Positions 50,874 through 63,600 of a stretch of DNA of 64,000 nucleotides are shown here, one piece after another. The translations under genes and the position numbers were made by a program. The stretch comes from Glebionis coronaria (taxonomy: Eukaryota > Streptophyta > Magnoliopsida > Asterales > Asteraceae): the NCBI GenBank assembly GCA_025667525.1, contig CM046881.1, positions 494,037,627 through 494,101,626 of the forward strand, in the 5' to 3' direction. The notes below the pieces were generated by a model. The model was not told the DNA's origin, did no database searches, and saw only the letters and a program-made list of their open reading frames with translations. Every line of letters begins with the position of its first letter. The first letter of the stretch is position 1.

Positions 50874-52906
50874 GCTCATCACGATTTTGAATAAATCCTA
50901 ACTTTTTGATTTCTTCATCAAATCATTTATTCTATTGACGTGATGCTTGCTTCAAACCATAAATAGATCTTTGAAGTTTGCACACGCGTTTTGGATATTT
51001 AGGATCAACGTACCCTTCCGGTTGTTGCATATAGATTTCCTCATCTAAGCGACCGTTCAAGAAGGCAGTTTTAACATCCATTTGCCATATCTCATAGTCA
51101 TAGTATGCTGCTATAGCTATGAGAAACCTAATAGCTTGTAAGTCTGCTACAGGATAAAATGTCTCCTTGTAAATTTTGAGTAAAACCTTTAGCTACTAAA
51201 CGTGCTTTATAGGATTGTACTTCACCATCCATGTCAGTTTTCTTCTTGAAAATCCACCTATTTTTCACTACTTTAGCATTTTTAGGTGCATCAACAAGAA
51301 TCCAAACATCGTTTACTTTCATGGATTTCATTTCCTCGTTCATCGCTACTATCCATTTTAACTTTTCTGGATCAAGCATTGCGGATCGATAGTTAGAAGG
51401 TTCACCAAGATCCCCTACTTCCTCCTCATCATCCTCTATGTTAAGACATAGTTTGCTTGGCGCACGTACGGTTCTCTTAGACCTACGTGGAGGAATTAAT
51501 TCAAGTGGAGCTCCCAGACTTTCTGGCTCTATTGGAATTTCTTCGCTAGTATTTTCAGAAGGTAATGTATCTTCTTGAATTTCTTCAAGATCATAAGTTC
51601 TCCCACTGAATTCTTGATTTACAAGATCACTTTCAAGGAAGTCTCCATACCGAGCCACAACAACTTTGTTCTCTGCCGGATAATAAAAGTAGTAACCCAT
51701 GGTTTCCCTAGGGTAACCTACAAAGATACATTTTATAGAGCGTTGTTGGAGTTTATCTCTAGAGTCACGTTTCACATACGCCTCACAACGCCAAATCTTT
51801 AAATAAGACAAATATGGCTTTTTGCCATGACATAGTTCATATGGTGTCTTATCAACCTTCTTTGTGGGAACCATATTCAGAATACGAACAACAGATTCAA
51901 AAGCATAATCCCAAAAGGATAAAGGTAAAGTTGTAAGATTAAACATAGATCGCACCATATCTAATAATGTACGATTTCTCCTTTCGGATACACCATTTTG
52001 TTGTGGAGTATATGGAGAAGTGACTTTCTGAACAATTCCGTTCTCACTTAAATAATCTTTAAACTCTTGACTTAAATATTCACCACCTCGATCAGAACGA
52101 AGAGCTTTAATCTTCTTTCCTAGTTGCAGTTCTACTTCTGCTTTAAACACTTTCAATGTTTCAAATACCTCATGTTTATGCTTAAGTAAATAAACATAAC
52201 CATAACGGCTATAATCATCCGTAAATGTTAAGAAGTAGCTAGCACCTTTCCTTGACGTATGTCTAAGTGGTCCACACACATTAGTATGTATAAGTCCAAG
52301 TAGATCAATAGCCCTTTCAATATTGCTATTAAAAGGTTTCTTGGTCATCTTTCCAGAGATACAAGACTCACATTTATCAAATGGTTCATCATTGATATTT
52401 TCTAAAAGACCATCACGTTGAAGCTTTTGTATGCGAGTCTTCCCAATATGGGCAAGTCTACAATGCCAAAGATAAGAAGAGTTCTTGTCTAAATTTCTCT
52501 TCTTATTCATGCTAAACACAAAATTAATCTTTCTCTTGGAATTATTATCATGCATGTTAATTTCAAAAACACCATTCACATAAATTGTATCAAAATTGAA
52601 TAAACCATCTTTGAAAACAGAAATTCTATTATTATCAATAGTGTGAATAAATCTAAGATCCAGCATACACGAAAAGGAAATAACACCCCTAACAATATTA
52701 GGTGCAAAATGACAATTATTTAATCTCAGTACTAGACCCGAAGGTAAAACTAGATTAAATGTTCCTATAGATTCAACCGCTACTTGTGCGCCATTGCCCA
52801 CATGCAGAAATTGTTCCCCATACGTAAACTTCCTCTCTAACTCAAATCCCTGCATAGTATTACAAATGTTAATACCACACCCCGTATCATATACTCAGGA
52901 ATTTGA
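50874..52906 (-). pseudogene. pol: Ty1-copia A pol, 5' part: protease, integrase, RT N-terminus (broken)
   Basis: Read right to left. Protease DTGC near 52888, preceded by an in-frame stop. A 575-codon frame (52855-51128) holds the rest of protease, the pre-integrase zinc region (LWHCRLAHIGKTRIQ, CESCISGK), the integrase core and the start of RT (WIFKKKTDMDGEVQSYKARLVAKG). In the integrase triad the first Asp is Asn (IHTNVCGP), while the second Asp (RSDRGGEY) and Glu (SERRNRT) are present. Near 51165 there is a short deletion with a shift. RT then continues as IWQMDVKTAFLNGRLDEEI and YGLKQAS to the insertion site of B, with two more stops (a Trp and an Arg codon). Identity as copia is firm. 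Confidence 0.9.
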
Positions 52907-53320
52907 TTTGTATGTAAGATTAAATAACTCTATCAAATATAAGTTACCTGAAGAAGCTGCAGCACCAAGTTCGGCCTTCTTCTTTATTTCTCGCAACTCC
53001 TCGAGATAAAGAGGGTAGTTCCTCTTCTAGTGTCCACTTGCCTTGCAATGAAAACAAGTCTCATCTTTCTGAGATTGATTCTTCTTGACAAAGTTTTGCT
53101 TGGGTTTAGAGTAAGTGGCAACTTGTTTGCGCTTATCACCCTTGCCTTTGCCTTTGTCTTTCTTGTTGTTCTTGTTCGGTTTTGCCTTACTCACTCCACC
53201 CTTTTGTACATAAAGCACAGGAGGAGTAGAAGTAGATGCCTTGTCCTTTAACCCCTTTTCGTAGTCAATGAGCATTGCATGCAAATCATTAACAGTATTC
53301 CCCGTGCAATGCATACTATA
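52907..53320 (-). pseudogene. gag: Ty1-copia A gag, C-terminal part (truncated by G1)
   Basis: Lys-rich gag C-terminus (NDLHAMLIDYEKGL, then KPNKNNKKDKGKGKG) and a zinc knuckle CFHCKASGH that is cut by a TAG where Trp is expected; the last Cys of the knuckle is Tyr. After the stop the frame goes on (LYLEELREIKKKAELG) towards the protease. Upstream gag is missing because G1 was inserted at 53321; that part should lie beyond the right edge. Confidence 0.82.
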
Positions 53321-56300
53321 TGTAACACCCCCAAATATTCATACTTTAGTTCAGCGGAAGAGTCGTTGGTGTTACGGGATAACACATTACTCAAATCATA
53401 GACAACGCTTAAAAATCGCGTCGTTTAATAATAAAGCATTTTCCATTCATAAATATCAAATTACATAGGTCCCAAGTCATGGTATTTCATACAATTTTAC
53501 AAAACATTTGAATGGAAATTGTTATTTAAGTGCGGGCCATAAATTCTTGTCGTCTTCCCGAGAATTACCTTCAAGTACCTGAGATAAAACTTGTTAAAAG
53601 AAAAGGTCAGCGAAAACACCGAGTGAATTCATAGAGTTTAATAAAACCATTAATATATCATCGGTAAATAATTATTACCGAAAATCATTTTGTACAAATC
53701 TTTGTTGTAAATCATAATATAGGATTTTGCCTTCAATACCATTATACGAACCAATGTCGTAAAAATATCATACTATACGTTTTATAACGTTGTATAGAGT
53801 TTAATAAAAACCGTTATATAAATCCAAAACACGAGCATAATATCAGTAATAAGACCCCGTATTGCTAGTCAAGAAATATATTGTAATTCAATGCGTATAT
53901 CAGTATTTTCGTTATTGGATTATTATAAGCCGCATGACATTGCTACCTTACTATAACAAACAACGGGTAGCTAACCCGAAATTCATTTGCCCATTTAAAA
54001 CAACGTGTCGTCACAATAATCACGCTTATATCATACATAAATTCGCTTACCAATCAATGTGGCACGACGGGATCAACGTCAAGGCGCGAACGGGAGTGAT
54101 CTTCCCCAAATAGTACTATTATATGCATAAGCGTTTACCAAATCCCGGTAGTTCAGAATTCATGCTAATAGGACTTTTTGTGACATAACCTAACTATAAT
54201 AATCCATTTCATTTCATTCATCGAGTAATATAATCATTCATTGGGTCATATAATCATTCAGGTCTATATCAATAAGCAAACAATCGGGACAACTAGTTTC
54301 CTATTTTATTAAAACTAATATGTTATCTCCCTCGCGGGTTTATAAAACATTTCATAAAACATTTAAAAGAGTGCGAGTCTATGAACTCACGTTGATTGGG
54401 GAAGGCGAGTTATCGGCGATTTGGATGTTCGGTACGTGCTTCAATCACGAAAACCTAGACAAATAATACTCGTCTTAGACTCTTGTCCAATGACTTTATA
54501 AAAACAATGGCTATGTATATTTGATGACTTCATAAGTATGATGATGATCAAGTGGGATTTTATCTCTTCATACACATTATAGTGTTATGTGTTAGTAAAT
54601 TTTTAGACTAGTTACACTAGTTTTAATCCATTTACATATTAAGGCCCAATAAGCCCATTAAAAGCCCAATACTTTATATTAGTCCATTTATGATTTTAAT
54701 ACCAGGCCTATACTCATATGTTAGGCTCAAGTGGGTTAAGCCCATGAGTAAGTCCATTAGTGTTTAGCCAAACTAGTTGGGTTAATAGTCCAATAAGGCT
54801 ACTTTAGCCTGTTAATGTCCATATGTTATAAAGCTCGGGTTTTATTGCTTTTTACTTGTCAAATGTACTTACATATCAGTAGATGAGTTATAAAAAGTTT
54901 ACATTAGACGGCTCCGACCGTCTAAGTTTTATTTGACGAAAATGTTAACCTTTCGGTTTTAGCCGAAAAGACGTAAAACTTATGTATATAGTTTTATAAC
55001 TTATAAAACATATCAATTTGTAATTTTATAAAATGTCGCATTTACTTATCAAGTTATATAACTTATTTATAAGTATCATATAAGTTAGTGGGTTTTAGGT
55101 ATACATTTTATATTAGTTTTACTTGTGTGCTAATTTTATAATATATACTTTTATTTTCCAAATCTGATTTTGAAACTTACTTTCACCATTTTTACCATAT
55201 CTTGAGTTCTGCAAGGAGATAGAAGCTCATTTTTGGGAAGCACAAACTACATAATATATTCTACAATTAACTCCATTTTAGCTACTGCTCATTCATCGTA
55301 TAAGTGTCTCTAATAATTCGTCCAAAACAGACTATACAAATTTGAACTTTAATAATGTTTTGATCATATCTCACTCATTTTATGGATTCCATTGAGTGGA
55401 CAACTCTCACATATGTAAAAGTCACATAAATTACTGTATATTAAATTATCTAAGTCATTTTAATAAGTTATCATGTTGTTCTTTACTGTTTTATACAGCC
55501 TACAATTTTAGTCTTGATTTTAACATCTTTTTATGTAGCTTTTAATATTTTTAACCAAATTTATCAACACAAGATCCCCACATAATACTTTGATCATCAT
55601 ATATCATCATATACATATACATTTAGAAAGAAAATACAAACTTACATTTACAAAATAACACGGAAATGGAAGGAATGATCTTGTTACCAACCAAGATAGT
55701 GAAAGTTATGATCAAGGCTTGGATTTTGATGACAAATCTTGTGATAAATCAAGATCAACTTCAAGATCACCCAACTATATGAACACCTTGTCGAAAATCA
55801 GCCCCTAGACACCAAGGAAACTCCTTTGTAGATGTTATGATTACCTCCAATCAATAAGACTTCAAAAGGACATCATCTTATGCAAGAATAACACAAGATT
55901 TGTGGTTGTATTTAGATCAAATGGTGGTGGTGGTGGTATAGTGGACGACAAGAAGGAGCTAGAGAGAGAGAGATTGTTTAGTTGTTTTGCATTTAAAAAT
56001 GAGGGGAAGTGGTATGTGTAGCTAGTTTTGATGGTTTGGAAGACTTATGGGACAAGTCTCCCAAAGTTCAACAAGTTTTTTGACAACTTAGCTCTTATGA
56101 GTTTGTGTTGGACGCCACATGTTATGGGGGTGGGCATGTGTAAACTTGTCTCATCCCCATTAATTTACGGGTACTCCTTGATTCTAGTTTCCTCGATTTA
56201 CGTGCCCTCGGGTCGTTTTACGAAAAACGTTTCTATAAATTATGAATCAACGGCACAAAACGAATCTAATAAAAATTGTCTCATAAAAAACGGAGTTCAA

Positions 56301-56564
56301 AAATGTAAATACGTAAACCTAGGGTTTCGGGTTTAATCGTAAAAGACGTTAAATTATTCACGTAAGCTCTAATTTCTTCTCGTAAATTTGTGAGTTTATG
56401 AACCAACACAAATTAAAATCCCAAAATAATATTCGAGAATAAATTTATTTTTGAATGTCAGACTGTCACCAAAAACGGTGTATGTAAATGTAAGCACATT
56501 AAAGTAATGATTTTAAATAATACTTGAGAATAACATATCAACCATAAATTGACGGATTGTCATA
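53321..56564 (-). repeat. 3' LTR of element G1
   Basis: 3.24 kb. On the minus strand it starts TATGACAATCCGTC at 56564 (the family start is TGTGACAATCC, so one G is A here) and ends GGGGGTGTTACA at 53321. It aligns in inverted orientation with 60725-63600. The first block of the duplicated LTR start has lost about 95 bp. It contains a (GGT)n tract near 55922 and no supported gene. Confidence 0.85.
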
Positions 56565-56589
56565 GCATTTACCCCTAAATAGGATCTTT

Positions 56590-59500
56590 ATCCTGAAAGA
56601 TCAATTTATCTTACTAATCGCTTCTTATAGGGTTAGGGTCATGTGGGTATTTCCTCCACATTCGGTCTTTTCTCTCAAGTGTAATTCAATACAATACGCG
56701 AGTTTCATCAAACATAACTACGGGAATACGATCAGGCTTAATGTTGACTTACTTTCTCTATCCATGATGTTCACGGGTTTTTGATGAATGCAACTTTTCG
56801 CCGATCTAAACTTCATCAAGAAGTAATCAGATTTTCACTTGATAGACATTTTATCAAGTTCGATATAGGAAAAATAATTCACGCAGCCCTTGAAGTCCTA
56901 GGGTAGATCCAGCTTATATGCCTTTCAAACCAACTTTTACATTATCTCAATGGTCCCATACAACGGGGACTTATTTCTCATGATCTTTCAGATCATCAAT
57001 TCATTTTTCCATGGTGAAATTTTTTGGCATAACTTCGCTACCCATCCTGCACTTCAAGATCTACATTTTATATTCACATAACCTCGTGCCCACTACTAGC
57101 AGTCAATAATCAGATCCTAATTTCAACAATCATTTCAGGTTTCACGGGTCGGGTATCTTGTAAGGTTAGGTTTGTCATCATAGGCAACCTTAAACCTAAA
57201 AGACATGTCCAACTCACAATGGGTGTATGTCGGATATCTTCATCCCAACTCCCACCTTCAGATGCTCTTATATTTGGATCCTAACAAGATTCGATCTCGA
57301 TCCTAATACGATAATTATCGATGATAATCTCTCCAAAGGAAAAATATTATATGATTCATTACCAAAGGTCAATCATTCAAACATAAAACAAGACTTCTAG
57401 TGTTTGTATCGTTACTTTACCTCGTCCCTTCGATTGGGGTGGTAAACAGTACTCTCATCAAGGTTTGTTCCCAATGATTCTTAGGAAAATCTCTAAAAAT
57501 TTGATGCGAAGAGAGGATCTTGATAGAGATGATCGATACAGGCACACTATGTTTACACAACTCCTTTAAATATAAAGAGTCAATTTCTTCATCGAGAATT
57601 TATCATTAACGAAAATGATATTTGTAGATTTGGTCAGTCTGTCGACGATGACCCAAATCGAATCAACTTCAGATGATGACCTTTGAAATAGTTAGACGTT
57701 TACTAATGTATGAGGCGATGTCTGCCTTTATAATTTACCAACAGTACAACTTCTTCGTATAAAGATACATTAAATCAGAAATGGCATGCATAATACTTAA
57801 ACTTATGAGATTCCAACATGACTAAATCTCGAAATCCTCCATATTTAGGCAACCACGAGCGGCCTTTTATTCATTTAACGCCATCGGCTTCTCAATTCTA
57901 ATGGTTCAAATTAGCCGCGAACCCCCTGTTTACTATCTATATTATCCTTTTTACAAGCATCGGCTATTTTTAAATTGCTCGGCAATTTATTTTGCACAGT
58001 CATTACTAAGGAACACATCCTAATTGATTCTTTATCCTTTCTACATAATGTGTCAGTATCTACATTCACTTTCCCTGATGAAATAATTATCATGACCACA
58101 ATTCATTCAGAAATTCTTTCTTCATATTTTCTAAGTTTTAGTTTCGTCTCAACTATTATCTTTATTAGTTTTGCTCAATCCGACGTTTAAAGCGTCGATA
58201 AATATTACAAGTAATTAAGTAATTAATATTTAATTTTACGAAACGTAAACTTAATTTTTTTTTAATTTCTCAGTTCGTCCAATTATAGAAAAATGTTCAA
58301 AATAAATTTGAATTTAATTAACACGATTTTTGTTGATTTATCAAAAATAATTAATAAGATCCGTAATTGTTCGAAAATCTTTTTTTATACTTTGGTCAAA
58401 ATTTACTTAGTTGAAAAGCAAAAATTGTCCTTTCAAATTCCAAGTCATGGTTTAAATGGTTTTCCTCAATTCCTCTTAGGTTGTCTTGAGGTATACACAA
58501 ACATTTACTCTTAGGTGAGTTTAGTTAATTGATCTGGGTATGAAGGAATGATTCCTTAAAAATACTTTGATAAAATATCTGTCAAAACATTTTTGCACTT
58601 TCTTTTTGGTATAACCCAAAGCCTTAATGGCTCTAATCTTTAAAGAGTCAATATAGATTCCATTATCTATTAATCACATGGTTAAATAATGTAAAGGATT
58701 AAGCCTTAAATCTCATGTTAAATATTCAAGGTACAAGTTTTCACTACTCGGCCAATTTAGGGTAGTCTATAAATGATTATTAACTCCTTCCTAAAACAAA
58801 CAGATGGTCCTTAATGATCACGAGCATGAATTTATCAAATTACAGCCTACACACGTGGTTCACCAAATTTATGGATGTCACATGTGCCTTGGTCAATCCA
58901 ATTGACATAACATGAAACTCACAATGTTCATTACAAGTTCTGAATGTAGTGATTGGAATAGATATTCTTCTTTGCGGATGCGAAGTTGATGATAACCATG
59001 CCGTGGATCAAATTTTTGAATATACGCTAGAACCTTGTAAATGATCGAACAAATCTTTCATCCTGGGTAATGGATATCAATTTCGATCGTCAATTTACTT
59101 AGTTCACAGTAATCAATAAATATACGGAATAATAACACCATAGCTCTTCATGATGACGAGCTTGGTAGAATAAAAGCTTTCTCTGACAACTCTCTCAGTT
59201 GTACAGTAAAACTTTCGATTCAGATGGTCCTGAAGTACGGTGCACATGCCACGGGTGTAGCACCGGGAATATAATCAATACCAAATTCAACTTGCCTTAA
59301 TGGCGAAAGTCTAGGTAATTCATCAACAAATACCTCCTAAAGTTTTAAATAACAGAAGCATCTTTTAATAAATCCACCTTAGGTTCTTTCTAGATTACAA
59401 GATCTATGACTAGTTCATAACCATTCATGGTAAAATTTCAAGTCTAATGCAGGATATGGTCATCCATCAAGAATTATTTAGATCTCTTTTGATAATCAAA

Positions 59501-59620
59501 ATCTTATCTTTTAAAGGAATTCTACTCGAGTTCCCATCAATTTAGACAATGACATTATGTCATAATCAATCAATCCATTCTACTGGCACTATCAACTTTC
59601 CAGTTTCGTTACCGCTGATA
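56590..59620 (-). pseudogene. pol: pol of chromovirus G1 (heavily decayed)
   Basis: Motifs are legible only across shifting frames. Protease-RT linker at about 59310-59350 (VFVDELPRLSPLRQVEF). RT at about 58600-59300: IDYCELSKL, then a former DPRHGYHQLRIRKEE, and HVIN..NGI near 58650. End of RNase H at 57911-58099 (GKVNVDTDTLCRKDKE). Integrase zinc part at about 57640-57920 and the core start DSIWVIVDRLTKS near 57660. An integrase C-terminal/chromodomain-like end (RKDRMWRKYPH) is near 56660, about 100 bp from the LTR. Catalytic residues are mostly lost. The motif spelling is that of Tekay/Del chromoviruses as I know them. Confidence 0.75.
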
Positions 59621-60724
59621 AGATGAGAACTTTTCAAAAGACTGATAATAACTCATAATCCTTCACAAATTCAAGGATATCTAGAGACATAACTAACCTT
59701 AATAAGAGTATGATTAACGCATGATCTACGCGAGAGAATTTCAAGTCAGATACAAATGAAAACATTAACGAACATGAATATATCCCATGTTTTCATAATT
59801 TGACTACGCATTCGAAAGCTCCTCGGATCGTTACCCAGGTCATTCAAATGAAATCTAATCAAAAGAAATGATAAGAATGCCAATACACCCAGTCGGGTAT
59901 CAACACTCTGTAATTAGATACTTTTCCAAAGAATCTCACCATGGGAGAATTGGACAAGGAGGGGATATCAGTTGTCATTAAAGACAATATCCACAGATGA
60001 GTAAATTTGACTCAGAAAAAAATGGTACATGCACATTTGTAGGTGTCTCTAACAATATGTCCCTATTTTTGCACTTCTTGCAGATCTCATAAGGTTTAAT
60101 CTTTCACAACTTCAAAGAAAATGTAGTGTTTATTAACACTTTCATGGTGACTACTAATCAGCCTTACATGGTCCCTTCCAAATTGTATGTAGGCGCGCAA
60201 CTATATACAATTTTAGGATTAACGATGCAATACTCAGTTCGTCAAAACTTTATCATCATGTTTAAAATATATATATTCATGCCGAATTTTGAAACAAGAA
60301 TCAAAATTAATTTATAAAGATGTTCTTTGTTATGAAAACAATTAAGTTTTCCAAGGTGTTTCATAAAAAACTTTATTTCGATAACGATTACTTATAAATC
60401 TCACTTTAAATAACCCTTACAGTGATGAAAATTCAATTTTTCTCAAGGGACACTGTTTTAATTTATTAAAACAATGAGTGATCTGTAAAAGAGTGATGGA
60501 AAGTTGTTCACCAAGAACTAACTGCAATATGATAGGAAATGAGCTTAGCCAATTAATCATGAGGTTCATGACCTCGATGGTACTCAGGAATAAAAAGAGA
60601 ATAATCCACAATGTAACTCAAATCGAGATGAGTACTTATTCAATGGTTGCATCACTAATGCGAACATTAGGGTGAAGCAATAAAAGATAGATAACATCGA
60701 TACATGTAGGATTTAGCAATCAAA
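59621..60724 (-). other. Protease/gag remnant of G1
   Basis: By position this should be protease and gag of G1. A CX2C pair (EICKKCKN) near 60060-60095 on the minus strand is a likely remnant of the zinc knuckle region. No continuous frame remains, and 60100-60724 shows nothing I can assign. Confidence 0.4.
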
Positions 60725-61097
60725 TGTGACAATCCGTCAATTTGAGGTCGTTATTTTATTCTCAAGTATTATTTGAAATCAGTATTTTATTGCTAATTTA
60801 TGAACTCACTCACTTCGGGAAGAAATTTGGGTTTACGTCTTAAAGTAGCACCGACTACGTCTAAACCGGAGAACTCTACGTTACGTGCTTACGTTTACAT
60901 ACACCGTTTTTGTGACAGTCCGACATTTCAGGAAATAAATTTATTCTCGAATATTATTTTGGAATTTTAATTGGTGTTGGTTCATAAACTCACAAACTTA
61001 CGAGAAGAAATTAAGACTTCAGTGCATAATTTAACGTCTTTTACGATTAAACCGGGAACCCTAGGTTTACGTATTTACGCTTTTGTGCTCCGTTTTT
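60725..61097 (+). repeat. Duplicated block at the start of LTR G2
   Basis: Two diverged units of 186-187 bp, 60725-60910 and 60911-61097. Both begin TGTGACA.TCCG, both contain ATTCTC.A.TATTATTT, AACTCAC and AAACCG, and both end CTCCGTTTTT or CACCGTTTTT. The inner unit therefore carries a second LTR-like start. Confidence 0.75.
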
Positions 61098-63600
61098 GAT
61101 GAGAAAATTTTTATTAGAATCGTTTTGTGCCGTAGATTCATAATTTATAAAAACGTTTTTCGTAAATCGACCCGAGGTCACGTAAACCGAGGAAACTAGA
61201 ATCGAGGAGTACCCGAAAATTAGTGGAGATGAGACAAGTGGGACACTTGTCCCACTCCTACTATGGGCTGATTTAACAAAGTCAACACCACTCTTGGTGT
61301 CAACTTCACATAAGCTAAGAAGGACATTTGTCCTCCTAGCCTTCCAAACCATCAAAACCACCAAACTAGAAACCATTTCCTACATTTTTACATGCAAAAC
61401 ATCAATCTCTCCTCCTCTTTCTCTCTCTATTTTCGTCCATAACCCTCCCACAATCATCATCATCATAAAAAATGTAGCCATAAACAAAGGCTATAATCAA
61501 CATATGTTGAAGCCTACTTGTAAAGATGAAGATTGGAGGTGATTTTAACAAGTAAAAAGAAGTTTCTATAGAAGTAAAGGGCTGATTTTCAAGAAGGTGT
61601 TCATCCACTTGAAGATTTCAAAAACTCCATTGCTAAAGTTGAAGATTTGATAACAAGAACTAAGCCTTGTTCATCAAAATCTCACCCTTTCTATCACTTT
61701 GATTGGTATAGAGATTATTTCTTTCTCTCATCTTGTTATTTTGTAAATGTACTCATGTATTTTCTTCATAAATGTATATGTATATGATGATAAATGATGA
61801 TCAAAATATTGTGTGGGGTATTTGTGTTAATAGATTAGGTTAAAAAGACTAAAATCAACAAGTAAAGATGTTAAAATCTTGGTTAATAACATAGGCTGTA
61901 TAAAACAGTAAGTATCAAAATGATCACTTGCTAAAATAGCTTGGATTATTACATATATACAGACAGATATATGATTTTACATATGTGACAAGAGTTGGCC
62001 ACTCAATGGAATCATTAAAATGAGCAAGATGTGATCAAAATACTATTGAGGTACAAATCTATATAGTCTATTTTGGACGAATTATATAAAATACTTGGAG
62101 GATGATTGAGCAGTAGCTATGAAAGAGTTATTTGTAACACACATCATGCAGTTTATTCTGTTCAAATTTGAGCTTCTATCTCCTTGTAGAACTCAAGATA
62201 TGACAAAAATGGTGGAATGGACTTTAATAATAAGATTTGTAAATAAACTATATAGTATAAAAAGAGCACTCAAGTAATATTATTATAAAATATATATATA
62301 AAACACACTAACTAATAATAACTATTATAAAATGAGTTGTATACTAAAATAAATAAACATGGCATTTTATAAAAGTAAAACTAAAATGTTTTCTAAAACT
62401 ACAAACTATATATAAGTTTTACGTCTTTTCGGCTAAAACCGAAAGATTAACGTTTTCGCCAAATAAAACTTAGACGGTCGGACCTGTCTAATGTAACATT
62501 TTTATAACTCATATAATTATATGTAAGCACGTTTGACAAGTAAAAACCGATAAACCCGAGCTTTATAACTTATGGACCTTAATGGGCCAAAGTAGCCTTA
62601 TTGGACCATTAACCCAACTAGTTTGGTTTAATGTTATTAGACTTACTCATGGGCTTAACCCACTTGGGGCCAACACATGAGTATAGGCCTAGTATTAAAA
62701 ACTATAAATGGGCTAATATAATGAATTGAACTTTTAATGGGCTTATTGGGCCTTAATATGTAATTGGGTTGAAACTAGTATCACTAGTTTAAATTGACTA
62801 ACACATAACAACTATAATGTTGTATGAAGAGATAAAATCCCACTTGATCATCATCATACTTATGATATCATCATATATACATAGCCATTATTTTTATAAA
62901 GTCATTGGACAAGAGTCTAAGACCGAGTATTATTTGTATAGGTTTCCGTGATTGAAGCACGTACCGTACATCCAAAACGCCGATAGCCCGCCTTTCCCAA
63001 TCAACGTGAGTTCGTAGCCTCGCACTCTTTTAAATGTTTTATGAAATGTTTTATAAACCCGCGAGGGAGATAACATGTTAGTTTTAATAAAATAGGACAC
63101 TAGTTGTCCCGATTGTTTGCTTATTGATATGGACCCGAATGATTATATGACCCGATGAATGATTATATGACTCGATGAATAAAATGAAATGGATTATTAT
63201 AGTTAGGTTATGTCACTAAAAGTCCCATTATCATGACTTGTGAACTACCGGGATTTGGTTGACGCTTATGCATATAATAGTACTATTTGGGGAAGATCAC
63301 CCCAGTTCGCGCCGTGACGGTTGATCCCCGTCGTGCCACATTGAGTGGTGAGCGGATTTATGTATGAGAAGATTTATGTAAGGGTGATTATTGTGATGAC
63401 ACGCTGTTTTAGATGGGCAAAGGAAATACGGGTTAGCAACCCGATATATGTTATAGAAAGGTAACAACGTCATGCGGCTTATATTAATCCAATAATAAAA
63501 ATACTGATGTACGAATTGAATTATAATATATTGCCTGACTAGCAATACGGGGTCTTATAACTAATATTATGTTCGTGTTTTGGTTTTGCATAACCATTTT
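60725..63600 (+). repeat. LTR of element G2 (same family as G1, opposite orientation)
   Basis: Starts TGTGACAATCC and is the inverted counterpart of 56564 down to about 53800. It is interrupted at 63601 by copia H; the remaining end (to GGTGTTACA) should follow after H. Shared features with G1's LTR include the duplicated start block, the ACTACCGGGATTTGG region and the GCGAGGGAGATAACATG region. Whether G2 is a complete element cannot be judged here. No gene seen in it. Confidence 0.8.

Larger units (their letters stand above)
53321..60724 (-). mobile_element. Element G1: decayed Tekay-like Ty3/gypsy chromovirus (partial)
   Basis: Inserted in gag of A. The left end is the 3' LTR (53321-56564, minus). 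Its interior reads, on the minus strand, integrase C-terminus, integrase, RNase H end, RT and the protease-RT linker from left to right, i.e. gypsy order. Gag and the 5' LTR should lie to the right, but at 60725 an LTR of the same family in plus orientation begins. The likely explanation is that a second copy, G2, was inserted there. The duplication of G1 (left copy CTATA at 53316-53320) cannot be verified inside the window. Confidence 0.8.

Noticed and set aside
56028..56336. 102-codon plus-strand frame in LTR G1, with a similar minus-strand frame at 61047-61376 in G2
   Set aside because: Both lie in U3-side LTR sequence, antisense to their elements, and are similar only because the LTRs are copies.
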